Counted from the first letter of the stretch, positions 1 through 31,347 are shown. The stretch is 64,000 nucleotides of DNA from Dirofilaria immitis (GCA_024305405.1 JAKNDB010000110.1:3782001-3846000), one strand, 5' to 3'. Notes: generated by a model not told the origin, from the letters alone. Translations and numbers: made by a program.

Positions 1-174
1 ATTCCACCAATTTCCAAATGTGGACAGCTTTTTCTCCAAATAAATAATTACACAATAAATTTAGTAATAAAAGTCGTTCGCAGTCTTCCTTTTTCCCTTT
101 CCCTTTCCATTTTCCTTTCCTTTGATTTTTATTCCTCAAAAAATTGAATGCGACAAAATTTCAATTTTAATTAC

Positions 175-3100
175 CTTAAGTATATACTTTTCCTTATCTT
201 CTCGATCAAGCTTGTTTACAGTTGTAATGATTCCTGTAGTTTGGTCAATTCGAAATGTTTCATTAGCATTATCTTCTCCTTCTAATGTATAAACAATTCG
301 ACCATTCATATCACTATCTTCATCGATAGCAAAAATTCGTGTTACTTCAAATCCAATTGGTACGTTCTCTTCCACAAATAATTCTTGTTGCGATGCAACA
401 AAATGCGGTTTCTGCAAAAGTTTTGTGATTAATCCAAGATAAAAATTTTCATATCATCGATATAATTTTAGGAAATTTCAATACTAATATTAATAACTGA
501 TAAAAACTTTTCTAAATATGAAAGATTCCTTTAGAAAATATTAATAGATGAGAAAATGATAAATAATAACATAATAATTAATCAATACATGATCATTAAT
601 GTCGATAATGTATATAGCACAATTAATAGTTGAAGATTGAGCAGGCTGGCCTGAATCCTTGGCTCTTACTAAAAGTGTTGCAGGATTGGATCGTGAATCT
701 AGTTTTTGATGCAATTTTATCCAACCGCTTTCATAATCGATGGAGAATCCATTTACGCTTGATGCAACAATGCTATAACGTACTTTTCCTGTAATGTATA
801 GCATAAGTTATTGATTTTGAAGAAATAAAAAAATCTGACTTTATTTCGAGCTTTATTTTTTCAGAATGCAAAAGAAATATACCATTTTGTCCTGAATCGT
901 TATCGGATGCTTTAATTTTTAAGATATTGGATGGTATAGTTATATTTTCCATTATTGTAGTATTGCATAATTCCTAAAATTTAAGAGATTCCATTTAACA
1001 AGAGACATTCAAATTTCATTAATTCGTTTGACTTTTAGAGGCAATAAATTTTACTTCTCAAACGTTACTGTATTTGAAAGTGAATGTTATTCCAGACGAT
1101 GATTGATAAAATTTTACAAAATAGCGGCAAAACAAATAAGCATTTCTCGTCATATTGATAGTTTTTAATTAATTAAATTTACTAATAAAATAAAATTTGA
1201 TCTAATCTTCTTCCCTAACAGTTATATATAATCCATCCTTGTTTTGATAAAAAAAATCGAAAATTATCAGATTGAATTCAAAATCAGATTTCTAAATAAC
1301 CTGATCAAAAACAGGTGCATTATCATTGACATCAAGAAGATTAATCTCAAGAAGAGCTCTTGATGACATCGGTGGTACTCCTTTGTCGGTTGCATATACA
1401 TATACCCGTATGAGATTCATCAATTCTCGATCCAGATGCTGTGCTGTTTGGATAACCCCTGTTGAACTATGAATTTGAAGTAATTCAGCACCAAGTTCTT
1501 CACCAAGCGAATAAACAATTTCACCGTTCAAGCCAATATCTAGATCACGGGCAAAAACTGATGCTAATGTTGTGCCGATCTGAAAATGAAAAGTTGATGC
1601 ATATAATTTCATTTTTACCTTCAACTGAAGGATCACATTATAAATATTGCATTTCACGTCATTTATAATAATTCTTTCTCATTCTGACTAAACAGTATAA
1701 AAGCTATTATAAATGCTCTAAATGCTAATCAATTATCTATTATCAGTATTTATCATTGTAGTTATCATAATCATGTTAATCTTTCAAGCGGAAAGCAAAG
1801 AAGATCTAAACTAAGGAAAAACAAATTTTTAATAATTTAAATGGCATAATATTTATTTTAACAAATTTTTTCTCATTTTAATTACATCATCGGATAAGGA
1901 ATGAATGAATTAATATGGAATCTATAATTTGCATCAAAGATGCTCTTCTCTCTACAACTATTCATTGGTTAGCTTCTAACAAGCAATAGCATCTCATATC
2001 TAATTTCGATGTGCCAAGGGTATAATTATTTACTGGTGCATCCTCTCGAATTTCAGCATAATAGGAATTTCGTTCAAAAATTGGTGCATTATCCTGGACA
2101 TCCAGAATTTCCACAATTACCGAACTACTCGCTGATACAGCTGGATCAAGCCGCTCATAAGCTGTTACTTTCAATACATGTCGATCCAATGTCTCTCGAT
2201 CCAGTGCTTTCCCAACTCTGATAAAAATTGAAAAATATGAAAAAAAAAAAGTCAAAGGGAAGCTCAAATTTTACAGTTGCAATATAATAGTAGTAACAAA
2301 ATTAGTTGATAGCATTTGCAATTTGAATTTCTTATTTTTAATTTGAAATTCGATAAATTTATGTTTTCCAGTTTTGATCGAAAATTACTAATATAATATG
2401 AGACCAAAAGCAATGTATCATCTAATTTGTTTTTCTTTCATCAAGTTCAATTAGTTTCATAAATAACCAAAATGAATCCGAACTTTTAGAATTAAAATAG
2501 ATTTAGGACAGGAAATAACTGATAATTATTAGTCAATAACAATAGAAATAATCCTTAGATTATTCCAAAGTTTCAATTCAAAACATTTTGGTATAAATAA
2601 TTTTAAAATTACCCGAATTATTTCTTCAGCTAACGATTATTGTACATAAACAAAAACTTTTTCGTAATATATTCATTTGCATTACTTTAAAATTATGATG
2701 TATATTAAGTGCAAGCGTCAAGAAGTTTACATATTTATTCAAAATGGATAACTAGTGATCATTGCTGAAATTAGACCAGAAATATAATATTCAAATTTAT
2801 GGTCTAACATTGTGGATTATTCAAAAGCATCGAATGGCCCAAGTTATATTATTAATTAAGAAAATATTTAATTAAATAAATAATTGAAACAATGGAGGAT
2901 TCAAACTTTGAATTAAATTTGTTCATTTCAATAACATGAAAAAAAAAAAAAGGAAATCAATGAAACGAAACGAACATCTAATTGTTTATTGGAAAATTCA
3001 AATATACTGATAACCATATCTATTTTTTATATCCATCGTTAATAATGATAAAATTTTTGAAGAAGCAGATATTTTCAATTTTTTTCTAGCAAAAAATTTT

Positions 3101-4297
3101 CAAATTGATTAAAGAAAAAATTTGTTATGAAAAAAATGAAAAATAAAAAGAAGCATTTGATGAGTAAATTTCGTATTTCAATTTGATAATTTGTCAGAAA
3201 TGCAAAAACAGCAAGAGATTATCATCGTTTCAGTAAACTTTATATCAATGAAAATGAATGAGAAAGTGAAACAATGATAAATTTATTAATTATGCAATAG
3301 ATGTTGCATGAAAAATTAATTATTTATGAGAATTTTTGGAACTGAATACTTTGCTACTTTTGCTCGAATGCATCTATTTTTTATCAGAACAAATTTAAAA
3401 AAGTGTGTTTGATTTTCAATGAATAAACAAGATTTGAACAAAATATGAATATTTAAATTAGAAAAATCGATGTACATGAAATAGTTCGTAAATATCGAAA
3501 ATTTGCTTTTAATTTTAACTATGAATATGTCTTTTTTCAATTTAAAATTTGATTATTAAAAATTTTTTTTTCAATTTAAAAATTGCTATTCGATATTAAA
3601 AAGAATTTCGCAGCAAGAAATTCTATAAAATGAGAAATAGAAATAAGCAAAACATACCTTACTTCACCGGAAACCGTATCTAATGTAAAAATATTAGCTG
3701 AACGAGAATCTTCAGGTGCTACCATAGCATAGTACATTGATTCATTAGTAATATGAGTGGCATGTAATTTAATAATCAATGAATTAATTGGTGTATCTTC
3801 TGGAATTTCAGTAATGTACCGCTCTTGCTGGAAATGTATCCGTGGCACCGTTGATTTCTCCTTCGCATCCATCTCTTCGATCTTCTTTTGTAGCGTATTT
3901 CTTGTGATCCAGAAAAAAGCACCTTTTTACCTGATATATTGTTATAAGAACAATCATATAAATATTCCACGTGCCACGGTTTTACATAGAAGCACACTCG
4001 TTTCTCAGCGAATAATACTCCAGATGAAGAATCCAGAGAAATACTTCGTGAAGTCAGAAAATTTGGTATATTGCAAGTTACAGTGTTAGACCAAGTTAAT
4101 ACCGGTTGACCAGGGTGAATACATGGTGGATAACTGTATGGTAGCCATATAGTACTATTTGTAATTGGTAGCAAACAACCAGCGTTGCAATGATCAATTA
4201 TTGGAGGATAAAGGCGAAATGTGATTGAAATGATTGGTAATAGAATAATATAAATTATTGTTATTAATTTACACTGTAATTGAAAGAAATTCTTCAT
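175..4297 (-). CDS. Cadherin, multi-repeat (Fat/Dachsous-like), 5' part; continues off left edge
   Basis: Cell-surface adhesion protein; only the N-terminal part lies in the window. Exons on the minus strand, all with GT/AG borders and consistent phases: 3658-4297, 2034-2217, 1301-1579, 883-973, 589-788, 175-411. The ATG at 4297 opens a hydrophobic signal-like stretch (IIYIILLPIISI). A cysteine-containing N-terminal region follows, then about four cadherin repeats with typical calcium-binding motifs: ALDRE, DVQDNAP, ARDLDIG, DVNDNAPVF, ASDNDSG, DINDH, IDEDSD and KLDRE. Joined phases rebuild repeats exactly, for example EDAP meeting IGTTLAS and DINDH meeting KPHF. The first exon changes frame between about 3880 and 3931. 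This is either a roughly 50-base intron from the CAGgtaaaa at 3931 or one lost base in the A6 run at 3913-3918. No transmembrane or cytoplasmic exon is present, so orthology to a named nematode cadherin cannot be set. Confidence 0.88.
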
Positions 4298-7200
4298 AGC
4301 TTTTTATCAAATTTTACATTACTATGCTCATTTCAAAGGAATTATTTATGTTTCATATTGTTGAAAAAGCATTGTTGATAAGTAGGAATAGAATAATTTT
4401 CGTTGAGTAAAATTTGAAATATAATCACCAGTAAAATAGGTGACCAAGTCTAATAGAGCACTAAACGGGACAATAAAATAATGGATGTTGAAAGAAGGAG
4501 GGAGTGAAAAGATTAGATGAAGAGAGTTCATTTTAGGGCGTGTCATAGTGGTCGAGACTGGACCAAACGGAACTGAACCGAAATGATGCTTGACCAAAAG
4601 AAAGGTTCAGCCTCTTGTTGTATCCCATTTTTCTATTATCATTACTGCCTCTATTATTAAGCATCGATTATTAGATACGAAAACAGTGATGTAAAGGCGG
4701 AACGGCATTTCGAACATTCAAATTATAACGGCATAATTGCATCATCTTAATTCATAATTCACACGATATATTGAACGATCATCATTGAATCGAAAAATAA
4801 CATCGAATAAGAAGAATATCTTAATTAAAAATAGCTATATATTTCTCATCGCAATATTTTATATCATTATAATTTTCAATAATCATCATTATTTTTATTT
4901 TAAATGAAAAATGATAAAAATTTTGTCATTTATTAAATTTCACAATTGCAGTGAATATAGAAAAGGAAAAGAATGAAATGTTGAAATAATATAGAAAAAT
5001 GAAAGAAATTATTATTTTAAGAATGTACGATGTACAATTGCAATTGCTTACTTTAATAGAAAGGAACTTTTTGAAAAGTCATATTGTACCTGCATATGAA
5101 AGTGACACTTTTAAAAGATTGATAATGTATGTATTTGGATATGAGAGAAATTATTGAGAATAGATGCACATAAAAGAACATTTTCTAGAAGTATATAAAC
5201 TTCAGAAAACATGCAGTATGTTCGAATAATTAAGGAATTTTCAAAAGGTATTTAATACTTTAAGCAGGAGAGTATAAAATTATTTATTAATTGTATGATT
5301 TGATTATATTATTATTTATAATTTGATAATAAACATTTCTTATTACATATTTTGATAGATGCAAATATTTTATTTTTATTTCTGTAACCTTTGAAGAAAT
5401 AATATTGTAAAATATGGGATATATATACTTTGTCATAAATAGCGAAGTCTAAAATAGCATCGATTCATAAGATGAAGATGATAGCAAATTTATTTCAACA
5501 AATAAATACTTGACAATTCTCTTGCTTAGTGAATTGTTGTGTATAGAGCTTTGACGTATTCATTTCGTTCTTTTTTTTTTTTCAAATGAAACTATTAAAT
5601 TTTAAAATGAAGATATGCATGATATGGAGTGGCAAAATAACTGATTTCATTTTTTTTCCTTTTTCTATATATATTTCATATCTTACAACCGGTGAATTTT
5701 CAGTTATAAATGATGTTGCAGTAAAATCCGTTTCCAAGACAACTCTCAGTATCGACTAAGATGCGTCATTTTTATCGTGAATTGAAACCGCTTTTTCCTG
5801 TCACTCTTTATTTTTCTATCATATTTCTTTGAAATTTAGAACCTTCAAACGATTAGAAAAATGAAATAGAATAAACCAATAAAGTGCTTTTCAAAGTCAG
5901 AGGTAAATAAGAAACTATCAGAACTTCTTATGGTACATATATAATATGGATTTCAAAAAAAACTTATGATACTTCTGTGTCTTACAATAAAAACGTGGAT
6001 TCTGGATTTTATTACTACCATCAAATTGTTTAGAAGTACGAATTATAGGAGTAAACCAACGCAGAAAGTGGAATGCCATAGACAACTTTCAGGTAATCTA
6101 ACTCATTTAAAATATTGACAAACTAACTCGACGATATTTCGGAAATCATTTCTAGCACTTCTGGTTTAATAAATTGCATCGAGCGAATCTTAAGGATGCA
6201 TTAGAGTAGAACAATACCATGACTGCTGCATGTCAACCGGAATAAATGCTTTAATCAAGTCAAGCATTTGATGAACAATTTATGGTGAAGTGTTTTGACC
6301 ATTCGTCCTATCAATATGAATTTGGACTGACACTATCAAATTAGTCCTATTGATGGATTTTCATTGTAGTGGAAAATTGAATCCTTTATCCGAATTCTAC
6401 AAATTTAGCATAAAAATTCTAATCACAGTATCCTATCATAGATATATCTCGCTCAAATACGTTGATATATGCTCCGGACAAACCTAGAGCCACTTTAAAC
6501 TCTATAAAAATATGTAAATATTTCCTCATCTGATCTGTAACGAACGTTTTCTGCATTTTGAATTTGCAAAATCTGAATGGCAGAATCCTTGCAAAGCAGC
6601 TGCTACATGATTATCAGGAAGCAATATTACCCATATTTGAAATATATCTTCGTAATAGCACTATTATAACTTCACAAATATTGTAAAGAAAAAGAGAATG
6701 AAACGAATATAACTTTCAATATTTTACTACAAAAATTCCTCTTATAACATTTGGGAAATCTGTACAAGAAATGAGCCTATGCATGTAAGTTACAACCAAA
6801 AAAGTTATAGATTTTTTTTCCTGTGAATTTCGGATACAAAATTAAAATACCTTTGGTAAGTTCTGATTTAATTCCATTTCAAAATATTTAAAACTGCAAC
6901 ATTCGAAATATACAAAATGAGATCCGAAAACAAAACAAGCAAATGATATATATCCCAATATATAAATGAATTAATGAGAAAACTTCATTTCAATTTTATG
7001 AAATGAAATCTTTTAAAGCATTAGCTAAATGTAACTGAGGCAATTATTAAAATGGAAGAATTTTTAACTCAAAACAATTTTGAGAGAGAAAAAGTGTATA
7101 TAGCAGGAAAAGGCAGGAAATAACGAACGCAGAGTACAAATATCGTAAAACAAAATTTCCTTTTCTTTCTTAAATTACAGAACGTATTAAACAATTACCA

Positions 7201-7525
7201 AAGAACTGATACGGATACGGATAGATAAAATAGTAAGAGTAACAAAAAAATTATCAGCATGCATAATTCAAATATTTCTTTTAGACATTATCAGTGTAAA
7301 ATCCGATCATTGCATTGTATGATAGGAAAACAAGCAATCATTGCCTGGTTTTAAAGTATCAGATATGCAGGATTTCAACAATTTAACCATCAAATTTTTG
7401 AAATTCAGAGATATTATTATAACTTGAAAATATTATAAACAACGTGTAGTTGATAAGAAAGATAAATGGCATAAATTATTTACCCAAAATATTAAAACAG
7501 CAACAAAAATAATTTGCAAAAAAAA
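4298..7525. other. Intergenic: upstream of cadherin, downstream of MAGI
   Basis: About 3.2 kb of AT-rich DNA between the 5' end of the left cadherin and the 3' end of MAGI, both on the minus strand. It should contain the cadherin promoter and the MAGI 3' UTR. I see no exon with domain similarity, no RNA gene and no clear repeat. Short open frames here have no recognisable content. Confidence 0.6.
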
Positions 7526-24811
<17,286 letters not shown>

Positions 24812-25458
24812 CGCTTTGAGCCAATGTTACATACACAACAAATAAGGATCAAATTTGCTTATCAATTCAATGATAATAGGATATTCATTAGTACATTCTG
24901 AAAATTGATATTGTTTATGTGCTATGCAACATAACAAATCTCTTAACAACGTTTTCATTTTGATATTTTCATTCAATTCCAAGAAAAATTCATCAATTTT
25001 GAACTCATTTATTCCGTATTTGAATTTTTTTAAATGTAATTTGAAGCGAAGTTCAATTAACTCAGACAAATGTTATAGCAATCCATTTTATAGCAATTTC
25101 TTTTATTTTCTGAGTTCAATCAAAACTGATCGGAAACTTTTCTTCTTTCTTATTTTAATTGATAATATATTGATTCTTTCTAAATGATTGTTGATGCTAC
25201 TTTTGCTTTCAATGATTTAATATAGCCATATTTTGCATTTATTATATTTTGCATTAATTCAAATTCATTAATAATATTATCTAATATTACTTAATCTATT
25301 TGTTTCATTTTATAAAAGAAAGAAATAAAGGTGGAAAAAGATCGTAGAAATTTTTATAGAATCGGAAATGTGCAAAAGCCAAATTATTGATAATGATTGT
25401 AATGATTGTACAGAAAATTGAGCTCCAAAAATAAGAAATGATTGATTAAATACATTTA

Positions 25459-25480
25459 ATATATATATATATATATATAT
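25459..25480. repeat. (TA)n microsatellite
   Basis: Uninterrupted TA dinucleotide run of about 11 units. Slippage repeat. Confidence 0.9.
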
Positions 25481-26805
25481 TCCTTTTATATAATTCATTT
25501 CCTTTTATTAATTTATATATTATTCGATAGCAAAGAAAGCTAGAAAAGAAAAGTAATCGAATGAAAACAGATGATTGACGGTGCTACTTTTGTTTTCGAT
25601 AATTTAATGAGATTCCTTAATATTCCTTAAATAAATCTTAGCCATAGAGATTCCTTAAATAAACCCTATTATCCAAGTGTTGATCCGATATCAGATTTTA
25701 CATTATTTTAAAATGGCTAATTTTTTCAATCCTATATGAATACCACATGTATGTATTTATATGTTTGTAGTGTAATCGTAACTTAAAAACTGAAGTTATT
25801 TTTAGATTAAGGAAAGAATTGGAAAAAGAAAAAATGAATTACAGAAGGCGTGAAGTACCTGAACCTACGGAAAAATGTATCTTTATTCCATTTAAGTATA
25901 AAGCAAAAGCATGAAGAGAAATCACGATATAATTCAATGATATGAAAGTTTTTGATTCAAAATGAATAAACAAATGATGAAATCTAAAAGAATAGATCGA
26001 TTATGAAGTTATGAAAGAACAATGAAGATAGATTACCACGATAATGCAGCAGTGTAGTTTGAAGGAAAATGAAGATAATTTCATCACGTTATAATTTTAA
26101 AAACGAAAAAATGTTGTTCTAATAATTTGATGTCAATCGAAACAACTATCTATCATTTTTAAATCAATTTAATTTCTCTGTTGTCAAACATCACATATTT
26201 TTTATGACAAAATTTTTAGCTCTAAAATTAAATCTATCCATTCATATCGATATTGGTTAGGAATAAATCGTAAAATTTAAATAAAAAAGACGCTAAATTT
26301 TTGTAGGGAATTTCTGATTTAAAAATTAAATTAATTTTAAAGAATAAATTAGAGCAGAATAAACTTCAATTGCAAAACGTTCTATTATATTTGCTAAATT
26401 TGATGAGAAAATTGAAAGAAGGAAGGAAAGATGGGAAAAGAAGAGATGGAAAAATAGATAAAGATAGTGATGAATCTTCCAAGTTTTCACTTTTTCCCTA
26501 AGTCTATTTGAAGAGGCGAAAAATTACATATTACATAAGAGCGTAAATAGAATTTGAATAAAATGAACTTTATCTATGGCTCAAAGATGGATCATTGCCA
26601 AAAATTATTTTAAATTTGATAAATTTAAAAATGAAGCGATTATCAAAAGTTAGCAAATTTTTTGGCAAAAGTTAATTATAATTTCAAATCTCAAGAAATA
26701 GCGCCACTTGGTTGACGATAAAGCATAATATTGATAAATGAGTACTGAAATCGACAGGAAGGAGGGAAGTGGGAGGGAATAGAAGGCAAATTGGAAACAC
26801 CATAA

Positions 26806-26918
26806 TGTATATGTACGTATATATATATATAAGTGTGCGTGTATGTATGTATGTGTGTGTGTGTGTGTGTGTATGTGTGTGTATGTATGTATGTATGTAT
26901 GTGTATGTGTGTATGTAT
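26806..26918. repeat. GT/ATGT microsatellite
   Basis: Compound run of TA, GT and ATGT units directly next to the exon-like patch at 26933-27028. Minus-strand His/Thr/Tyr-rich frames here are translations of the repeat. Confidence 0.9.
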
Positions 26919-26932
26919 TCATCACTTCTAAA

Positions 26933-27028
26933 CTAATTTTTCACTTCTACGAAGCGATTACCAAAGAGACCGAACCTTTGGAGGAAAGGACCATTCTGAC
27001 GACGACGCACTGTTAAATCTTTAATTCG
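26933..27028 (-). CDS. Candidate terminal exon, neuropeptide-like tail
   Basis: A GC-richer stretch preceded on the minus strand by an acceptor-like GTTTTATAG and read at phase 0. It gives 31 codons ending in TAG: a short lead, a tribasic RRR, then QNGPFLQRFGLFGNRF and VEVKN. A basic cleavage site followed by Gln (able to cyclise) and a short hydrophobic/Arg-Phe-rich peptide resembles a neuropeptide precursor C-terminus. No Gly-Lys-Arg amidation signal is present, and I cannot match it to a named nematode peptide family. No upstream signal-peptide exon was identified with confidence; the acidic patch at 30368-30424 is a possible partner. It could also be the last exon of an unrelated gene or chance. 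Confidence 0.35.
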   Translation of the reverse strand, partial: RIKDLTVRRRQNGPFLQRFGLFGNRFVEVKN

Positions 27029-27363
27029 CTATAAAACATCCACCATTTACTACTTTTCACGATTAAATTCAATTTAGTAACTAATTTCCACCACTACTAA
27101 TGCCATCCATTATAAGATTCATATTTAGAAAAGAGATTCTATAAATCAAACATCAGCAAATTAGCCAATGTTCTAATTCTATCGTTTTGAAGCCAAAAAA
27201 ATTACTGATGAAATTTCGAAATGATTGTGTGTTAATGAAGTGATTGAGAATAAAATGAACTAATGTATTATTTTTTAATGAACATTTTTCATTCTCATCT
27301 AACTACATCTATCTTTCTCATGAAAATTTCAATCTAAAACTTCAAACCTATCATTTATTTTGC

Positions 27364-27396
27364 TTTTCTCTTTCTCTTTCTCTTTCTCTTTCTCTT
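27364..27396. repeat. (CTCTTT)n tandem repeat
   Basis: About five copies of a hexamer pyrimidine unit. Simple repeat. Confidence 0.85.
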
Positions 27397-28226
27397 AATA
27401 AAACAATTAACAATAACGTTGAATAAATGATTAAAAATATTAATTCAACATATCGCCATCAACTGCTACGGAATAATCCGGAAAAGTGTCTTATGCCATA
27501 GTTAAGAAGATAAATTAGCTCGAGGATATTACTAGCATTATGCAAATTCTGAGATGACAAAAACTAGAAATGCCATCTGGAGATTTAGTGAAGGGAAGAG
27601 AAAATATCGACTCGAGACATGAAATATGGAAGATGGAGGTTAAAGGAGGTAATGAAGTTAAATAGGGTTTAGAAAAGAGGCAATCAATCAACCTATTATG
27701 CAACAATCAGTACTGAAATCGTGAAATCATTATATCATGTCAATATTGCCTCGCCGACAAATACAATTAATAAAACGATATTTTATGGATATCTGCAACG
27801 GGATAAATTGGTTGGTAACTGATATCACCATGAAGTTTGCCACATGAAAGATACATAAATCACAATTGAATAATTTTCGTACTTAAACCTTATCATTTCA
27901 CCATCTTTCACCTTTTTTAACTGTCATGGCAAATTAAAATTCTTTTTTTTTTAGATTGATGGATGATACTTCACAATTATTTTGCAAGATAACGATAACA
28001 GCAAAGCGAGAGAAAAAGAAAGGTCGCAAAATAGCAAATATTATGTAACTGTATTTTTATATCATTTTGTCGGGAAAAATTGTTGACAAGTTGATGTTAC
28101 TGATAATGGAAAATCCATTTCAAAAGTCGAAAATGGCATATAGGACAGCAAAGATTCGAAGTTTCTGGACACATGGGATATCAAAAGTGTTCAAGCTTCT
28201 AACTCTGCCTCTAGCTCAATATGGCA

Positions 28227-28270
28227 ATTGCAAATTCATTTCATTCTATAAATGAAAATGAATTTGCAAT
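28227..28270. repeat. Near-perfect short inverted repeat (hairpin)
   Basis: The arm ATTGCAAATTCATTTCAT at 28227-28244 is matched by its reverse complement at 28252-28270 with one bulged base, around a 7-base loop. Stem about 18 bp. It is shorter than a typical pri-miRNA and lies in an intergenic region. Function unknown. Confidence 0.75.
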
Positions 28271-30367
28271 TTATTAAGACGATACGATTCAATCTTTTGT
28301 TTATAGTTTCATAGTATAATCTATACTTCATATGTTGGTCATTTATTCCAATAATATATTTGTTTTGCAAAATTACTGACTAAAAATAATATTCAAAAAA
28401 AAACAAATGTTCCATTTTGTTATTTCTAAATGAAATTTAATTTAGCGTTAAACAATGATTTAATCAGTTGGGATTTTGAACATAGTTATAATTCGTTTGG
28501 ATACATATAGTACTTGAACCATTTTGTTGAGTAAAAATATAGAAATAAATGATATTTTTGTAGAAGTTAAATGATCAGAAGAAACAATTTTACTATACTA
28601 TCTTAAGAGAAATTTTTAATGAAAAAATAATGTGATATAGACATATAAAAAATAGAAATAATGGACAATAAAAAAAAAAAAACGATAAACAAATAAACAA
28701 ATGCACAAATAGTTAAATCGCATAAATAGCAAAATCGCTGCAAAATCATTGAGTCTTAAATTCAAATCGGAAATATAAACTGAAAGTAATTTGATTGTAA
28801 TATAAAGTAAGAAGGAAGGATGGAAACATGACGTAACTGTTACATAAACGGAACGGAAATCATTTAAATTTTTGAAAATTTCTTAATCAAAAAAAAAAAA
28901 AATGGACAAACATTGGTAAAATATAGAAAAAGAGGATCGATAATAGTCGTATGACGGAAGAGACCATCTTATGATTGCAATTCAGTAACTTCCAACAATA
29001 TTTGCATCTGATGGGAACGAGGAAGTGATATACCCTAAGTGTGCTCTTTTCTCTCCTTCAAATCTTCAAATTTTAAAATTGTTGAATGGACATTAATAAT
29101 GATGCGTAACTTTTGCCATCTTATGTAATTTGCACATCCGAATTTATCCATTTGAAAAAGAAAAAAGAAAAAGAAGATGTCTGAATAGTTCGAATAGCAA
29201 TTTAAGCAGATTAGCAAAGTAAAGTGTTTCATACTTCCGGCAATTCCATGATATCGTTGAACTATCAAGAATTGACCGATATTTGGATTAACATTTTAAA
29301 ACTGATGCTAATCTGAATCTTTGCAAGGTGCAACTGAATATAAATCGTAATGGATATGAAGTTACAATGAATTCACTTTAATATGATATAGTTAATGAAT
29401 GAAAATATATTTATCTAATCGGAAATTATACAAATTAAAACTTGATGGCACTATTCCAAGTCTCTCATAAGGTGAGACTTGACGATATTATACTTTTATT
29501 ATAATATTCTTGGAAAAACATGACATTACTGGTTGTATCAAGTGGTCAAAATCAACGACAGATCAAGCAAATAGAAATTGAAGAGCGATGTTGCGATGTT
29601 TTATCTTTTTAGGAGATTAATAATGCTCAATCATATTTGATATTAGTGATAACATTCGAATATATTATTGATAATTAAATCAAGAATGAATTTAGGAATA
29701 AAAATTACAAAATTAAAATTTGAATAAAATCTTAAGTAGAGTTTAAAAAAAAAAGAAAAAGAAAAATTATTGGATAAAGGCACTTTCATTTATTGCCATT
29801 TCATAAATGCTTATATACGAGTGTAATATGCGATGCATGTTGTCACAAATTTAATTCCTTAAGCTAAAGTAAAAAAAAATTGATTTTTTCAAAAGCCATT
29901 CTCTATTTCGTTTTTCCTTCCTTTTTGCTAAACCCGAAACTTTATCACGATAATGATAACACGATAAGGTAAATCGTTCCTTCATTCGTTAATTAAACAC
30001 TTTCTTTGTAGATTATCAATGAAATCTTGAACAATAATAACTGATAAGTTTTTAGTGGGATCCGAGTAATTAATTAACTTCGAACGATTTCCGATTGATG
30101 TTTATTCGTTAAGGAATTAAATTACGGAATAATCAAGAACAGCAAGTAGCTCGAATGATATGGAGTGAAGTTGAACTAGTAATAGATAGAATGTATTAGA
30201 AATGAAAACAAAGGAATTAGCGATCCGTGGTGAAGTAGAAGTAGGAAGGAAAGAATTTGAAGAGGTCGGATTAGGAGAGGCCAAGATAGAAGATGCACAT
30301 ATATTCTGCTTTGGAGTGGGAGGTTAGAGTAGGCACAGGTCAAAAGCTGAACAATAAACCTGCATCG

Positions 30368-30424
30368 CTACTTTCGAAATATTTGCATATCGAAGGCAGA
30401 TTCTTCTTCTTCAGCATCAATCTC
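30368..30424 (-). CDS. Candidate small exon with acidic sequence
   Basis: Minus-strand acceptor CTGTTTTAG is followed by a clean frame, EIDAEEEESAFDMQIFRK, then TAG. The TAG overlaps a weak donor (AAgtagcg), so the patch could be a terminal exon or an internal exon joining a downstream one. The acidic spacer would suit a secreted peptide precursor, with 26933-27028 as the following exon, but the phases do not match as written (they would if one A were missing). No family recognised. Confidence 0.25.
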   Translation of the reverse strand, partial: EIDAEEEESAFDMQIFRK

Positions 30425-31347
30425 CTAAAACAGCCAAATTGAGAAACAATTAATTGATATATCGGCCAAATAATAACAGATAGTGAGTATTCTCTCCTTT
30501 TTCTCTTCCGGATAATTTATTATCATTTGATCTATTGCATATCGCAATATCTGTCATCCTTTTCCCCATTCCCTCAATGCGATTACAATATCCAACAACT
30601 ATTTTAACCGATGAATAAAAATATATTGTAATTTCCAAAGTTCCCCAAAATGATGTGGTTGAACGTAAGGATAAAATGGAAATTATATCATGATGGTCTA
30701 ATCGGAACTTGGACCGATCAAAGAGAAAACGGGCAGATTGATAGAACAGATAAAAGTAATAAAAGAGGTTTAACTTTAAAGTATCAACACTGAACACAGA
30801 AAGAGAGAAAGAAAGAAAGAAAGAGAGAGAGAAGAAAAGAAGAAAGAGATAAAAGAGAAGATATATTAGATTTTCTAATGAAATCACTAAATCTGCATAA
30901 CACTTACAAATCACATCATTTCACCGGTGAAACACAAAATATCACTTTTCGCCGTAAAATTTCGTTCATTTCAGAAAGGCAAATTAGAATCTTTCTATTC
31001 TCACATCGTTATGCGAAGAATAATTGATAAAATTGATCTTTTTCTTTTCTCTCATTCGAATCCATCCGAGGTCATTATAATCGAAAAGGATACTTTCTGC
31101 ATTAGAGACTGGAGGTTATTTTATTCAAATTGGCCAATTTAAAGTATCCATGGAATCTTCGATGGAAGAAATATATGAAAGAGAGTTGGGAAAACGAATT
31201 CTTCTGCTTTGTTTATTGTTTATTCAGTAGAGTGGATTGTTCGGAATTATTAATTTAAAAAGCAAACGACCCAATTTTTTTCGAATTTTTTTGAACTTTA
31301 AATATATTCTTTGCTTAGACATTTTTGCACTTCTCATCAACGGCGAA

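Noticed and set aside
1..174. Further exon of the left cadherin before the window edge
   Set aside because: After the donor at 174 there is no acceptor followed by cadherin-like sequence; treated as intron.
30450..30914. 154-codon minus-strand open frame with hydrophobic start
   Set aside because: The Ser/Phe/Leu-rich region is translation of a GAAA-type purine run; no coding similarity or splice context.
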